Of a stretch of DNA of 64,000 nt, positions 1 to 8,813 are shown one piece after another. A program made the translations under genes and the position numbers. The stretch's first letter is position 1, and each line of letters opens with the position of its first letter. The notes under the pieces are model-generated. The model was not told the origin of the DNA. It made no database searches and saw nothing but the letters and a program-made list of their open reading frames with translations. Origin of the DNA: Sandaracinaceae bacterium (GTDB taxonomy: Bacteria > Myxococcota_A > Polyangia > Polyangiales > JADJQN01); NCBI GenBank assembly GCA_016712745.1, contig JADJQN010000003.1:1426001-1490000 (forward strand), read 5' to 3'.

Positions 1-1617
1 GCGTTTCACGATCTCGGGCGGGTAGCCGCGCACCAAAACTGTATCGCCGCCAAAACGTGCGTCGTCGGTCTGGGCGTGATCGATGTTGTAGTGAAGCCCG
101 CGGCTCTCCTTGCGGAAGGCCGCGCACGTGATGATCATCTCGGCGACGTCCGCGAGATTGCGCAGCTCGAGCATGTCGCGTGTGACTAAGTGCTTCCAAT
201 AGTACTCGCGGATCTCCTCCTGCAAAAGCGCAATACGGCGCGAGGCACGACGCAGACGCTTATCCGAACGGACGATGCCCACGTAGTTCCAGAGGAAGCG
301 GCGGATCTCATCCCAGTTCTGCGTCACGAGGACAGCTTCGTCGCTCGGGGCGGCTTCCCCGACATCCCAATCGGGCGGATTGGCGAGCGGACCGCGATAG
401 GTTTTCTCGCCCAGTGCGACGGCGGCGCGATGCCCGTACACCAATCCTTCAAGAAGGGAGTTACTGGCCAAGCGATTGGCGCCGTGAAGGCCGGTGCATG
501 AAACCTCACCGACTGCCCAAAGGCCCGGGATGCTGGTGCGGCCTTCGGCGTCCACCAGCACGCCTCCGCACATGTAATGCGCCGCCGGCACGACGGGAAT
601 CGGGCCCTTCGTCATGTCGATGCCAAAGCGCAGACACTCAGCGTGAATGTTTGGAAAACGCTCGCGCAGATAGTCCGGTGTGCGCGCGCTCATATCCAGA
701 TACACGCAATCGTCGCCGGTGCGCTTCATCTCGAAGTCAATCGCTCGTGCGACGACATCGCGCGGTGCAAGGTCCTTCATCGGATGATGGCGCTCCATAA
801 ACGCCGTGCCGTCCGATAGGCGCAATACACCGCCCTCACCGCGCAGCGCCTCACTTACCAAAAAGCTTTTGGCTTGTGGGTGATAGACGACGGTCGGATG
901 GAACTGAAAGAATTCCATGTTCGCGATCTGCGCGCCGGCGCGATAGGCCATCGCCACGCCATCGCCACTCGCTACATCTGGATTGGACGTGTAGAGGTAG
1001 GCCTTACCAGCGCCACCGGATGCAAGGATCGTCGCGCGCGCAACGACGGTGTGAACATCGCCGCTCTCCGTATCGAGCACGTAGGCACCGGCCACGGCAC
1101 ACGCGCCGCCAAAGCGGCTAAGCTCGATAAGGTCGATCGCCATGTGATGCTCGAGTGTGCGAATGCGCCTGGTGGAATTTGCCTTGTCGATAAGGGCACG
1201 TTCGACTTCGCGGCCGGTGATATCGCCCGCGTGCACCACGCGGCGCGCGCTATGTCCGCCTTCGCGGGTGAGATCGAGCTTGCCCTGCTCTTCGTCGAGC
1301 GCCGTTTCGGCTTCGCTGAAATTCGTGCCGAGCTCGATGAGCTCCTTGATGCGCAGGGGCGCGTCACGCACGACCATCTCGACGACCTCATCGCTTGAAA
1401 GTCCGCCGCCGGTGGTAAGCGTGTCCTTGACGTGCGCTTCAAAGCTATCGGCAGGGTCGAGCACCGCAGCGATGCCGCCCTGTGCCCAGGTGGTCGCAGC
1501 ATCGTCGGTGCGGCGCTTGGTGACGAGCAGCACCTCGCCATGCTTTGCAGCTTCAAGAGCAAAGGTGAGGCCCGCGGCCCCGCTCCCAATCACCAAGTAG
1601 TCGCACGTAATTCGCAT
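1..1617 (-). CDS. nadB: L-aspartate oxidase, C-terminus cut by window edge
   Basis: FAD enzyme that oxidises L-aspartate to iminoaspartate, the first step of de novo NAD synthesis in the cytoplasm. Translating the minus strand from the ATG at 1617 gives an N-terminal dinucleotide-binding fold (VIGSGAAGLTFALEAA), the family signature HSARRVVHAGD near residue 120, and the C-terminal helical segment ESRGLHYNIDH. About 539 codons are present, close to the usual 530-540, so only the last residues and the stop are missing. It is divergent from the transglycosylase, with a 63 bp gap for both promoters. The NAD partners nadA and nadC are not in the window. Identity is secure. Confidence 0.95.
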   Translation of the reverse strand, partial: MRITCDYLVIGSGAAGLTFALEAAKHGEVLLVTKRRTDDAATTWAQGGIAAVLDPADSFEAHVKDTLTTGGGLSSDEVVEMVVRDAPLRIKELIELGTNFSEAETALDEEQGKLDLTREGGHSARRVVHAGDITGREVERALIDKANSTRRIRTLEHHMAIDLIELSRFGGACAVAGAYVLDTESGDVHTVVARATILASGGAGKAYLYTSNPDVASGDGVAMAYRAGAQIANMEFFQFHPTVVYHPQAKSFLVSEALRGEGGVLRLSDGTAFMERHHPMKDLAPRDVVARAIDFEMKRTGDDCVYLDMSARTPDYLRERFPNIHAECLRFGIDMTKGPIPVVPAAHYMCGGVLVDAEGRTSIPGLWAVGEVSCTGLHGANRLASNSLLEGLVYGHRAAVALGEKTYRGPLANPPDWDVGEAAPSDEAVLVTQNWDEIRRFLWNYVGIVRSDKRLRRASRRIALLQEEIREYYWKHLVTRDMLELRNLADVAEMIITCAAFRKESRGLHYNIDHAQTDDARFGGDTVLVRGYPPEIVKR

Positions 1618-1680
1618 GGTCTAGGGCTGCCCTTATCAAGCTTTTGGCGAAGGGACAAAGAGGCGGCTATCCTTACACGC

Positions 1681-2319
1681 ATGCGCGGCATTTGCGCCAT
1701 GCTTCTCATCGCCGTGACGACGTTTGCGCCCCGTTTGGCACGCGCAGACATCTACCAATTCACCGACTCAGACGGCGTTGTGCATTACACAAACGTGCGT
1801 CCGCGTAGCGCCGGCTGGCGGGTGGTGATCCATGGGGACGCGCCCGGTCCCGAGCGAGCTACGGCGTCGCGCGATCGAATCCCGGCGCGCGATCGCTCTC
1901 CCGATCGCTACTCGCGTTACGACGCGCACATTCGCGAAGCGTCGCGGCTCTATCAACTACCCGAGTCGTTCATCCGCGCCGTCATGCGCGTCGAGAGTGA
2001 TTTTGATCCGAACGTCGTCAGTCGCGTCGGGGCAATGGGTCTTATGCAGCTCATGCCCGGAACGGCATCGCACATGGGCGTGCGCGACCCATTCAATCCG
2101 CGCGAGAACATTCTGGGCGGCGTTCGCTATTTGCGCGTGCTCGCAAATGGATTCAACGGAGACCTCGTTCTTACGGTCGCTGCTTACAACGCGGGCGAAG
2201 GTGCGGTCATGCGCTACGGCGGCGTGCCGCCCTACGATGAAACGCGTCGCTATGTGCAAAACGTGCTGCGCTACTATTACGCGTTTCGCGCTACCGAAGT
2301 GGGCGGCGCGCGTCCCTAG
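1681..2319 (+). CDS. Secreted lytic transglycosylase (SLT family)
   Basis: Probably cleaves the glycan strands of peptidoglycan in the periplasm. The 212-residue product has a signal peptide (about residues 1-22), a DUF4124-type segment (IYQFTDSDGVVHYTN, about 24-38), and an SLT domain from about residue 83. The domain has the likely catalytic glutamate in MRVESDFDP (E105), the GAMGLMQLMP motif, and a late YNAGEGAV motif. The frame stays open further upstream into the nadB start region, but the ATG at 1681 puts a clean signal peptide first and is preferred. Family assignment is firm; the exact physiological role is not known. Confidence 0.9.
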   Translation: MRGICAMLLIAVTTFAPRLARADIYQFTDSDGVVHYTNVRPRSAGWRVVIHGDAPGPERATASRDRIPARDRSPDRYSRYDAHIREASRLYQLPESFIRAVMRVESDFDPNVVSRVGAMGLMQLMPGTASHMGVRDPFNPRENILGGVRYLRVLANGFNGDLVLTVAAYNAGEGAVMRYGGVPPYDETRRYVQNVLRYYYAFRATEVGGARP

Positions 2320-2361
2320 AGCCCGCTAGAAGATCTGGAGCTACTCCTCTATGATGAGCTC

Positions 2362-2988
2362 ATGACTCGTACGCTTTTGATTGCGTTGGCGATGTGTTCG
2401 TTGCCCGTCTCCTCAGCGTTCGCGCAGCAGGCCGCGCAGACGCCCGCTCCTTCGACCACCGCGCCCGCCACGACTGGCAGCCCGTACGTTGCTGGAATTC
2501 AAACGGCGCTCGGGCTAATCGCGGCGCGCGACTACGACGGCGCTCTTGCTCAACTGCGCCAAGCCGCATCGTTTTCATCGGAAGAGCCGCTTGCCTACTA
2601 CCTGATGGCAGAGCTGCATCGTTTGCGCGGATCGGTGGCCGAATCGCTCGAAATGTTTCGGACTGCATCCCGTCTAGCGGACTCGACCACTGACTTTCAG
2701 ATGCAAGGCCGCGCGCGTCTTGGCATCGCCCAATGTCTCGAGCAGATGGACGGGCATACCGAAGATGCGCGCGCGGCGTGGTCCGAGTACGTTCGCTTCG
2801 CCGAATCGCATCCGACGGAGGCCACCGCGGAGTGGGGACGTACTCGCCTTCAATCAATCGACGTGGCGCGTGAGCAGGAAGACGTCTACGTAGGGGTTCG
2901 TCAACGCATCGCCGCACGTGCTCTCGAGTTGACGCGCGCAGCAGCGGCCGCACGCAACGCGCCAGCGCGCGCTGGAGCGCGTCGATGA
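2362..2988 (+). CDS. Secreted TPR-like protein of unknown function
   Basis: The 208-residue product starts with a signal peptide (about 1-21, ending SSAFA). An alanine/proline/threonine-rich linker follows, then paired helices that look like tetratricopeptide repeats (about residues 45-130; for example ALAQLRQAASFSSEEPLAYY). Such proteins usually scaffold partners in the periplasm. It lies 42 bp after the transglycosylase, and its stop overlaps the next lipoprotein start by 4 bp, so the three genes may be one transcript. No catalytic motif is visible. The function is not identified. Confidence 0.75.
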   Translation: MTRTLLIALAMCSLPVSSAFAQQAAQTPAPSTTAPATTGSPYVAGIQTALGLIAARDYDGALAQLRQAASFSSEEPLAYYLMAELHRLRGSVAESLEMFRTASRLADSTTDFQMQGRARLGIAQCLEQMDGHTEDARAAWSEYVRFAESHPTEATAEWGRTRLQSIDVAREQEDVYVGVRQRIAARALELTRAAAAARNAPARAGARR

Positions 2989-3521
2989 TGGTGCGTGCGT
3001 TCGTCTTTGCGAGCGCATGCTTTGTTCTCTCGGCGTGTAGTACGGAGGTAGCGCCCCCGCTCACACGTGATGCCGGCGGCGATGCGAGCGTTGTCGACGC
3101 AGGGGCTGAAGATAGTCCTACGTTGGATTCCGCGACCGATGCCGGCTTCGATGCGGGTCGCGATGCGGGTTTGCGCACACTTGTAGACCTCACCGTGAAC
3201 GGCGAGGGCTTTGCCGACTTTGAGGCGTACACAGCACATGCTCGCCTTGAGGATCGCTTGCACGGACTTTACAGCGATGAATATAGCGGCGTGGTCACAT
3301 CGGGCGCGTTCACGATCGTGATGCCGCAGTCCTTTGATCGCGAGCTCTTCGCGATGCAGCTCTATCTCTACATCGATACGAACGAGAACACGGTCTGCGA
3401 CGCCGAGACTGACGAGCTGATGCAGCTATCTGTCGAGAATGATGGCACATCAGGTGCGGTTTCGTTCTACGTCGAACACGGAGCGTCGAACATCAGCGCT
3501 GGTACGTGCGACTTTTTCTGA
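2985..3521 (+). CDS. Lipoprotein with Asp/Ala-rich linker
   Basis: Unrecognised 178-residue lipoprotein. The signal peptide ends in a lipobox (VLSAC). About 45 residues rich in Asp, Ala and Gly follow (DAGGDASVVDAGAED), then a probable beta-rich domain (about 65-178) with two late cysteines. The ATG overlaps the stop of the upstream TPR-like gene (ATGA), which suggests translational coupling. The acidic linker after the lipid cysteine recurs in several lipoproteins of this window. Its stop codon lies in a short palindrome shared with the convergent neighbour. Confidence 0.75.
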   Translation: MMVRAFVFASACFVLSACSTEVAPPLTRDAGGDASVVDAGAEDSPTLDSATDAGFDAGRDAGLRTLVDLTVNGEGFADFEAYTAHARLEDRLHGLYSDEYSGVVTSGAFTIVMPQSFDRELFAMQLYLYIDTNENTVCDAETDELMQLSVENDGTSGAVSFYVEHGASNISAGTCDFF

Positions 3522-3534
3522 GATCTTATCTCAG
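3518..3534. repeat. Palindrome holding both convergent stop codons
   Basis: CTGAGAT-CTT-ATCTCAG is a perfect 7 bp inverted repeat with a 3-base spacer. The TGA of the plus-strand lipoprotein (3519-3521) and the TGA of the minus-strand membrane protein (3531-3533) are its two arms. No T-run follows on either strand, so it is at best a weak bidirectional terminator. Confidence 0.5.
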
Positions 3535-4853
3535 AGGTCTGGCTGGAAGATCACATCTTGCGACGCATCTCCGTCGTAGAACTCCCAAACACGATCGAAC
3601 GTGACAGCACCAAATGTGTTTACGGCGATCGCGAAAATCGCGAAGGCCCAAAAACCCCACCCGAAGCGTCGTCCGCTCATCGCGAGGAGCACGATCAGAA
3701 ACGGCATGTAGTCGAGTGCGAAGCGATAGCCAAACTGTACCCAGCCGCTGTTCTGATAGGCTAGGTTGAGTGCAGCGACAAGCGCCGTCGCGAGAAAGAG
3801 GCCGACCATCGTCGCGTTCACTCGCTTTGGCCACAAGGCGGTCAGTAGATTCGGTGTCGTGAACCACAAGGCAAGACCGTGCCGGCTGATCTTGATGTAG
3901 GGCGATACGGCGCTGAGCCACGGGAGCGCCGCAAAGAAGACCGCCATGTTCTTCGACATGAAGTGATAGTTGAAAAGTCCCCAGCGCTCGATGCGAGATG
4001 ACCAGCGGATTTGCAAATAGCGATGGCCGAACTCGAGCGGGCTGTGAAAGCGTGCTTCGTTGAACCACATCGCTACGCCGACGATGATGAGAATTGGCCC
4101 GCTAAAGAGGGCGATCTGCTTCGCGGCGACACGAACGTTGACGCCTGAAAGCCAGACCCACGCACGCGTCCACATCGAGGCGTCTTCGCCCGCGACTTTG
4201 GCATCGGCAGCGCGCGCCATCCGCAATGCTTCGATGCCGAAGAAGATCGCGCCCAGCGCGGTCGTAGGTCGGGTGACAAAAAGAAGGCCCATCATCAGAC
4301 CTGCAAGAACGGGTCGCTTTGCGTCCAGGCTGAAGAGCAAATAGAGCGCGAGCAGAATCGACGCTACGATTTGGGCCGCAAACCAAACCGCGCCTTGCAC
4401 TGCGGTGAAAAAGTAAACGCTCCCGAACGCGAAGAGGGTCGTTAACAAAAGCTGATCGAGAAGCGAACGCTTCGTGTGGCCCCTCTCATTGAGAGCTCGC
4501 AGCACGACGAAGATGAGCGCCGGCGCGACGCCCGCTAGCAATGCCCAGAACAAACGGTCGAGCGTCGCCATATGCCAGATCGCAACGAGAGGCGCGATGA
4601 CGAGAGCCGGGAAAGGAGGAAACGAAACGTACCAGCGTCCTTCGAAGAGCGCCCAGTCGTTGGTGCCAGGTGCCGTATTGCCAAGCACGCCAAGCTGGCC
4701 GTGCAAAAAGCTCTCCGCCAAATGAACGAAATGATTGTCAGGCGAAGGCGACGAACGGCGATCACCCAGCGTGATTACATAGACCAGGGCCGTGACCACG
4801 AAGATCAGAAAGGGCACCAGCGCACGGCGCGCGCGTTCGCGCATGTCGGTCAT
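3531..4853 (-). CDS. Polytopic membrane protein, GT-C glycosyltransferase-like
   Basis: The 440-residue protein has roughly ten predicted membrane segments. The first (VPFLIFVVTALVYVITL) is followed by an acidic loop with SPDNHFVHLAES, a layout like GT-C enzymes that move sugars from polyprenyl carriers at the membrane (ArnT/PMT superfamily). The frame runs open far upstream across the Mrp gene, but the ATG at 4853 gives a sensible N-terminus (MTDMRERARRAL) and leaves 85 bp for divergent promoters. Family membership is an inference from topology and the early Asp; substrate unknown. Confidence 0.7.
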   Translation of the reverse strand: MTDMRERARRALVPFLIFVVTALVYVITLGDRRSSPSPDNHFVHLAESFLHGQLGVLGNTAPGTNDWALFEGRWYVSFPPFPALVIAPLVAIWHMATLDRLFWALLAGVAPALIFVVLRALNERGHTKRSLLDQLLLTTLFAFGSVYFFTAVQGAVWFAAQIVASILLALYLLFSLDAKRPVLAGLMMGLLFVTRPTTALGAIFFGIEALRMARAADAKVAGEDASMWTRAWVWLSGVNVRVAAKQIALFSGPILIIVGVAMWFNEARFHSPLEFGHRYLQIRWSSRIERWGLFNYHFMSKNMAVFFAALPWLSAVSPYIKISRHGLALWFTTPNLLTALWPKRVNATMVGLFLATALVAALNLAYQNSGWVQFGYRFALDYMPFLIVLLAMSGRRFGWGFWAFAIFAIAVNTFGAVTFDRVWEFYDGDASQDVIFQPDL

Positions 4854-4938
4854 CGCGCGCGAGCATACCCGCCATCGCTCGCGATACAAGGCCGAGTCTT
4901 GACGGGCGCGGGGCGCGGGCCTAGAAGTCGGGTCCGTT

Positions 4939-6051
4939 TTGGCCGATCTAACGAAAGATACTGTTCTACAGGCCCTTTCGAGCGTGAAGGATCCAACCTT
5001 CGACCGTTCGTTGGTCGAGCTTGGCCTTGTCTCGGACATCGTCGTCAATGGCAGCGAGCTTGCGCTCACCATTCGATCGAGTGTTCCTTCCGATGCGCAC
5101 AAGTCGCGTGTCGAAACGGATGTACGCGCAGCGCTTGCGTCGCTCTCGACCGACGCGCTGACGGTTGCGGTGACGTGGGATCTGCAAGTCCCGATGCGCA
5201 CGCTCACCGGTGAAGATCCGGTGCCCGGTGTGAAGAACGTCATTCTCGTGATGTCGGGCAAAGGCGGCGTAGGCAAGAGCACGACCGCTGCGAACCTTGC
5301 GCTCGCCTTGAAGCAATCGGGTGCGCGCGTGGGCCTTCTCGACGCGGACATCTACGGGCCGTCCGTGCCAACGATGTTGGGCATCGAAGGACACCCGTCG
5401 TCGGCCGATGGCGTTCACATCGAGCCGCTCGAGCGTTTCGGCTTGAAGCTCATGAGCATCGGCTTTCTTCTCGACGATCCGAAAGCGGCTATCGTATGGC
5501 GTGGTCCAATGCTTCACGGCGCCCTTCAACAATTTCTGAAAGATGTCGCGTGGGGAAAGCTCGACTACCTTATTCTTGATTTGCCGCCTGGCACTGGCGA
5601 CGTTGCGCTCACGCTCGCGCAGAAGGTCAAAGTCACCGGCGCTGTTATCGTGACGACACCTCAAGAGGTCGCGCTGCAAGACGTCTACAAGTCAGTGAGC
5701 ATGTGCGACAAGCTCAGCATTCCGATTCTGGGCGTCATCGAGAACATGAGCTTCTTCATCGACAGCGCAGGCGTGCGTCATGAGCTCTTCGGCAAAGGCG
5801 GCGGCCAGCTCATCGCTGACTTCGCGAAAGCTCCTCTGCTCGGCCAAATCCCCATGGAAATGGGCGTGCGCGAATGGGGCGACAAGGGAACGCCCATCGT
5901 TCAGGCAGCTCCGCAGTCGGATGCCGCAAAAGCATTCGTCGCCATTGCTGACGCACTCACGACGCGCATCGCCGTCGACAGCTTTCAGCGCTCGGGCGGC
6001 ACAAAAGCGCCGGCTAGTTCGGGGCCGACGCGCCTGAAGATCGTACGCTGA
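4939..6051 (+). CDS. Mrp/ApbC-type Fe-S cluster carrier ATPase
   Basis: Cytoplasmic P-loop ATPase of the Mrp/NBP35 family, whose members bind and transfer iron-sulphur clusters. The 370 residues comprise an N-terminal MIP18/DUF59 domain (about 1-90) and an ATPase domain with the deviant Walker A GKGGVGKST (about 108-116), followed by DADIYGPSVPTML. The start is TTG at 4939. Unusually, the CxxC pair expected after the IENMS motif is absent; the stretch reads IENMSFFIDSAGVRHELFG. Some Mrp proteins are known to lack it. The gene stands alone and converges on the SPFH pair. Confidence 0.9.
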   Translation: MADLTKDTVLQALSSVKDPTFDRSLVELGLVSDIVVNGSELALTIRSSVPSDAHKSRVETDVRAALASLSTDALTVAVTWDLQVPMRTLTGEDPVPGVKNVILVMSGKGGVGKSTTAANLALALKQSGARVGLLDADIYGPSVPTMLGIEGHPSSADGVHIEPLERFGLKLMSIGFLLDDPKAAIVWRGPMLHGALQQFLKDVAWGKLDYLILDLPPGTGDVALTLAQKVKVTGAVIVTTPQEVALQDVYKSVSMCDKLSIPILGVIENMSFFIDSAGVRHELFGKGGGQLIADFAKAPLLGQIPMEMGVREWGDKGTPIVQAAPQSDAAKAFVAIADALTTRIAVDSFQRSGGTKAPASSGPTRLKIVR

Positions 6052-6089
6052 GGCGCGCGCGGGATGGCCCGCACAACCCCCGTTCCTTA

Positions 6090-6989
6090 TCAGCTGCGCG
6101 GAAGAACAGCACCCGGTGTAAGGCCTGCGATCAGCGAAGTGCCGTTCGGGATCACAGTGACTTCCAGGCGGTTGCTCTGCAATAGGTTTTGCGTCTCGAG
6201 CACTTCGAAGAGGGCCGCTGCGATCCGTGGTTCACGCGAGATCTGCGCAAGGGCACGACCCACGATCAAGGGACGTGTCGCTGCGGCTTTGGCGAACTCG
6301 ATCGCGGCTTGGCGTTCGGCCGTCGAGTGAATGACGTTCACGCGGTTCGTTCCGTCCTGTTGAATCGCTGCTGTCACCTGGCGAAGGCGGTTTACGACCT
6401 TCTGCTCAATCTGCTGGATCATGCCGATGTCGCGGAAGTGCACTTTGCGAATGTAGATGCTGCCTACGCGGTAGCCCCATTCTTGCGATTTGTCGGAGAC
6501 TTCCTGACGAACCGCGCCGCTCATCGCGTGGCGATTCTCGAGCATGTCGCCAAGCTTCATGTTGCTCAGACAGCGGACGGTGGCGTTGGAAATGTTCGCG
6601 CGCAACGAGCCTGCGGGATTTGAGTTTTTGTAGATGTACGCGAGCGGATCGCTTACGACCATCTCGCACCACACGCCGATGCCCATCGGTGCGCCTTCTT
6701 CGGAGTTAACCGGTTGGCTGCGCAAATACGTCTGATCGAGGCGCAGATCCACCGTGAACTTCTTCCCGAAGAAGGGAACGAGCGCCGCGAACGGGCCCAT
6801 GCTGAGCCAGGGCGTATGCAAGCCGGGCTCCGTGATCACCATGCGAACTTTGCCGAAGAGCTCGAAGACGACGCACTGGCGTTCGCGCACGATGACGTAG
6901 AGCGCAAACGCGCGCGCGAGGCCAAGCATCATCGGCACGGCGATGAAACAAGCGAGGAAGGTTACGAAGACGGCGATGATGAAATTCAT
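6090..6989 (-). CDS. SPFH/band-7 membrane protein, second of a pair
   Basis: The 299-residue protein has an N-terminal membrane helix (MNFIIAVFVTFLACFIAVPM) followed by an SPFH/prohibitin-like domain (about 35-230) and a shorter helical end. Such proteins form large rings or microdomain scaffolds on the inner membrane. Its ATG overlaps the stop of the other SPFH gene by 4 bp (6986-6989), so the two are almost certainly co-translated and may form a hetero-oligomer, as prohibitins and HflK/HflC do. The sequence does not show HflK/C-specific features, so no symbol is given. Confidence 0.8.
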   Translation of the reverse strand: MNFIIAVFVTFLACFIAVPMMLGLARAFALYVIVRERQCVVFELFGKVRMVITEPGLHTPWLSMGPFAALVPFFGKKFTVDLRLDQTYLRSQPVNSEEGAPMGIGVWCEMVVSDPLAYIYKNSNPAGSLRANISNATVRCLSNMKLGDMLENRHAMSGAVRQEVSDKSQEWGYRVGSIYIRKVHFRDIGMIQQIEQKVVNRLRQVTAAIQQDGTNRVNVIHSTAERQAAIEFAKAAATRPLIVGRALAQISREPRIAAALFEVLETQNLLQSNRLEVTVIPNGTSLIAGLTPGAVLPRS

Positions 6990-7984
6990 TGTCCCATCTC
7001 CTTCGCGTTGAGCACGAGGTGACGTGCGAGGCGATGCAGCGCGATTTTGGCGTTGCGGATGTAGGCGTCGATGGCAGCCGGCCCGCCTTGCGCGGCAAGT
7101 TCGCGGAGCTGCTCGGCCTGCGTCAGAAGGGGCTCCACTTCGGCCTGCGCATTGAGAGTTTCAATCTCAACGGCGCGACGCGATTGCACGATGCGCTGAT
7201 CGGCAGCCGCCTGGGCCAAGCTAATCGCGCTTGAGACGTGGTTGTGGGCGGTGTTGATCGCTGCCAACGCCGAATCAACTTCAGCAGGCGGATCGATCGC
7301 CGTGATCAGCGCCGCATCGAGGCTCATGCCGTAACGCGCAGCAGCTGCCGCACACTCTTCGTCCATGCGCTCGTTCAGATCGCGCAGGTTCTTACGCAAA
7401 TCGTTGATCGAGATGCCCTGCACGCCCGCGCCGATTTCGGCGCTAATGCCTTCGGCCTGCGCGCCTTGCGGAACTTCGAAGTTGGCGATGCGATCGCGCA
7501 AGATCGAAACGAAATAGCCCATCACGTGCGCGACCGGGTTCTTTACGCCAAAGAGACACGGGTAGAGATTCTGTTCCGCCACCGTAAAGCGAAGCTGTCC
7601 GGAAAGGGCCGTGTTCAGCTGATCCTTGGTGACGGCTTCGAGCATGCGTCCGCCGGCATTTGCGCTCTCGTCTTCCGGATCAAAGGCGATCGAGACGGTG
7701 GAGGTAGCGATCGAAACGCGATGCAAGGTTTGCCACGGCAGCTTCCAATAGAAGCCGGGCGGGATGACGCGCACCACCGGGTACTCGTAGCGCTCGCGCT
7801 CTTCAGGCTTGAGCGATTGGGAAATCGGGTCTTGAAGAGTAGTCCCCGCACCGAGCCGTTGCGCGCGACCGAACGTGCACAAGACTGCGCGCTGGTTCGG
7901 ACCAATCGTGTAGAAGCCCCCGAGTCCGTATCGGGCGATAAACCACAATACGAAACCCACCATCATGCCGACGAGTATGTCCAT
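6986..7984 (-). CDS. SPFH/band-7 membrane protein, first of a pair
   Basis: The 332-residue protein has one N-terminal membrane helix (about 1-22, MDILVGMMVGFVLWFIARYG), an SPFH core starting GPNQRAVLCTFGRAQ, and an Ala/Glu/Gln-rich coiled-coil (about 235-315; ALAAINTAHNHVSSAISLAQ) typical of SPFH scaffolds. The ATG at 7984 is preferred over a start seven codons earlier because it puts the helix first. It leads a two-gene operon with the next SPFH protein. Function beyond membrane scaffolding is not readable. Confidence 0.8.
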   Translation of the reverse strand: MDILVGMMVGFVLWFIARYGLGGFYTIGPNQRAVLCTFGRAQRLGAGTTLQDPISQSLKPEERERYEYPVVRVIPPGFYWKLPWQTLHRVSIATSTVSIAFDPEDESANAGGRMLEAVTKDQLNTALSGQLRFTVAEQNLYPCLFGVKNPVAHVMGYFVSILRDRIANFEVPQGAQAEGISAEIGAGVQGISINDLRKNLRDLNERMDEECAAAAARYGMSLDAALITAIDPPAEVDSALAAINTAHNHVSSAISLAQAAADQRIVQSRRAVEIETLNAQAEVEPLLTQAEQLRELAAQGGPAAIDAYIRNAKIALHRLARHLVLNAKEMGQ

Positions 7985-8064
7985 GGCCGCGCATGGTACT
8001 GCCATCTCGGCATGATGCGTTGATCAATGAGCTGCGGCCCGCAGGGGCATGAATCGACTTCGGT

Positions 8065-8568
8065 TTAGGCCGCGAGTGGACGTCGTGTGGGGGGGCAAAG
8101 CGTGGGGCGACGGAACGTTTGCGAAGGACGACGCGCGATCTGCGTTTGCGAGGGCACGCCCGTAAACGCGATGCCGACGTTGGCCTCAGCGCTGCCGGAC
8201 GTCCAAACTACAGTGCACGGAAAGACGTACTCCATTCCGGTTTCGGGGACCGCCACACGTAAGATCGTGCGATCGCCTTTGCGAAGTACTTCGTTGGTCG
8301 TAATCGCCGCGCCACCGCCAGACAGGTTGGCAATCTCACCGGCGCCGAAACTTCCAGGCATGGTGAACTGAATCGCGCGCGGGAAGAGCAGGCGCGGCAT
8401 CGCGCGACGTGAATCGGCGCGTGCACTTGCGCGCCGCGTCTCGCCCATCAACAAGCTCTCGATGCCGCGGATACGGGCACGCTCTTCCTCTTCGAGAGCA
8501 ATCTGAAGATGCTCTTCCTTGGCTCGAAGAAGTCGGTACTCGTAGATCAGTTCGAGAAGCTCGGTCAT
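8065..8568 (-). CDS. PilZ-domain protein with N-terminal coiled coil
   Basis: Predicted cyclic-di-GMP receptor of 167 residues. Residues 1-40 form a Glu/Leu/Arg-rich coiled coil (LLRAKEEHLQIALEEEERAR). The PilZ domain follows, with an RxxxR element (RAMPR) and the NxSxxG element (NLSGGG), the two c-di-GMP contact motifs. The tail is Arg/Pro-rich. The ATG at 8568 is preceded by GGGAG about 9 bases upstream, so it is preferred to an ATG 20 codons earlier. A near-palindrome lies in its leader. Output partner unknown. Confidence 0.8.
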   Translation of the reverse strand: MTELLELIYEYRLLRAKEEHLQIALEEEERARIRGIESLLMGETRRASARADSRRAMPRLLFPRAIQFTMPGSFGAGEIANLSGGGAAITTNEVLRKGDRTILRVAVPETGMEYVFPCTVVWTSGSAEANVGIAFTGVPSQTQIARRPSQTFRRPTLCPPTRRPLAA

Positions 8569-8608
8569 TGTCTTAACTCTCCCGGCTTTCTGGGCCGTTT
8601 CCCCGCCA

Positions 8609-8631
8609 GGCATATGTGCAACGCACATGCC
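8609..8631. promoter_or_regulatory. Near-palindrome in the PilZ/rarA divergent gap
   Basis: GGCATATGTGC-AAC-GCACATGCC is an inverted repeat with one extra base in the left arm. It lies 40-63 bases upstream of the PilZ gene start within the 245 bp divergent gap. It could be a regulator site; no cognate regulator is evident. Confidence 0.25.
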
Positions 8632-8813
8632 ATCGCGTCTATTCGTTAGTTAGTCGTTTTTATCGGGTCCGTTTTCCATGAAGTCAGACATTCGTGTCGC
8701 GCTTTCTATTGGGTGTGAACTTGCTGTCACCGGCTCCAAAGCCGTGCGTTGACGCTGGAAGACAGCGGCCCGACACTAATGTTCCCGCTTCGGAAATCAG
8801 GAGTAATCGTTCA

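Noticed and set aside
4854..5351. Open frame continuing upstream of the GT-C-like membrane protein
   Set aside because: It runs antisense through the clear Mrp gene and gives Ser/Arg-rich text. The ATG at 4853 gives a normal membrane protein.
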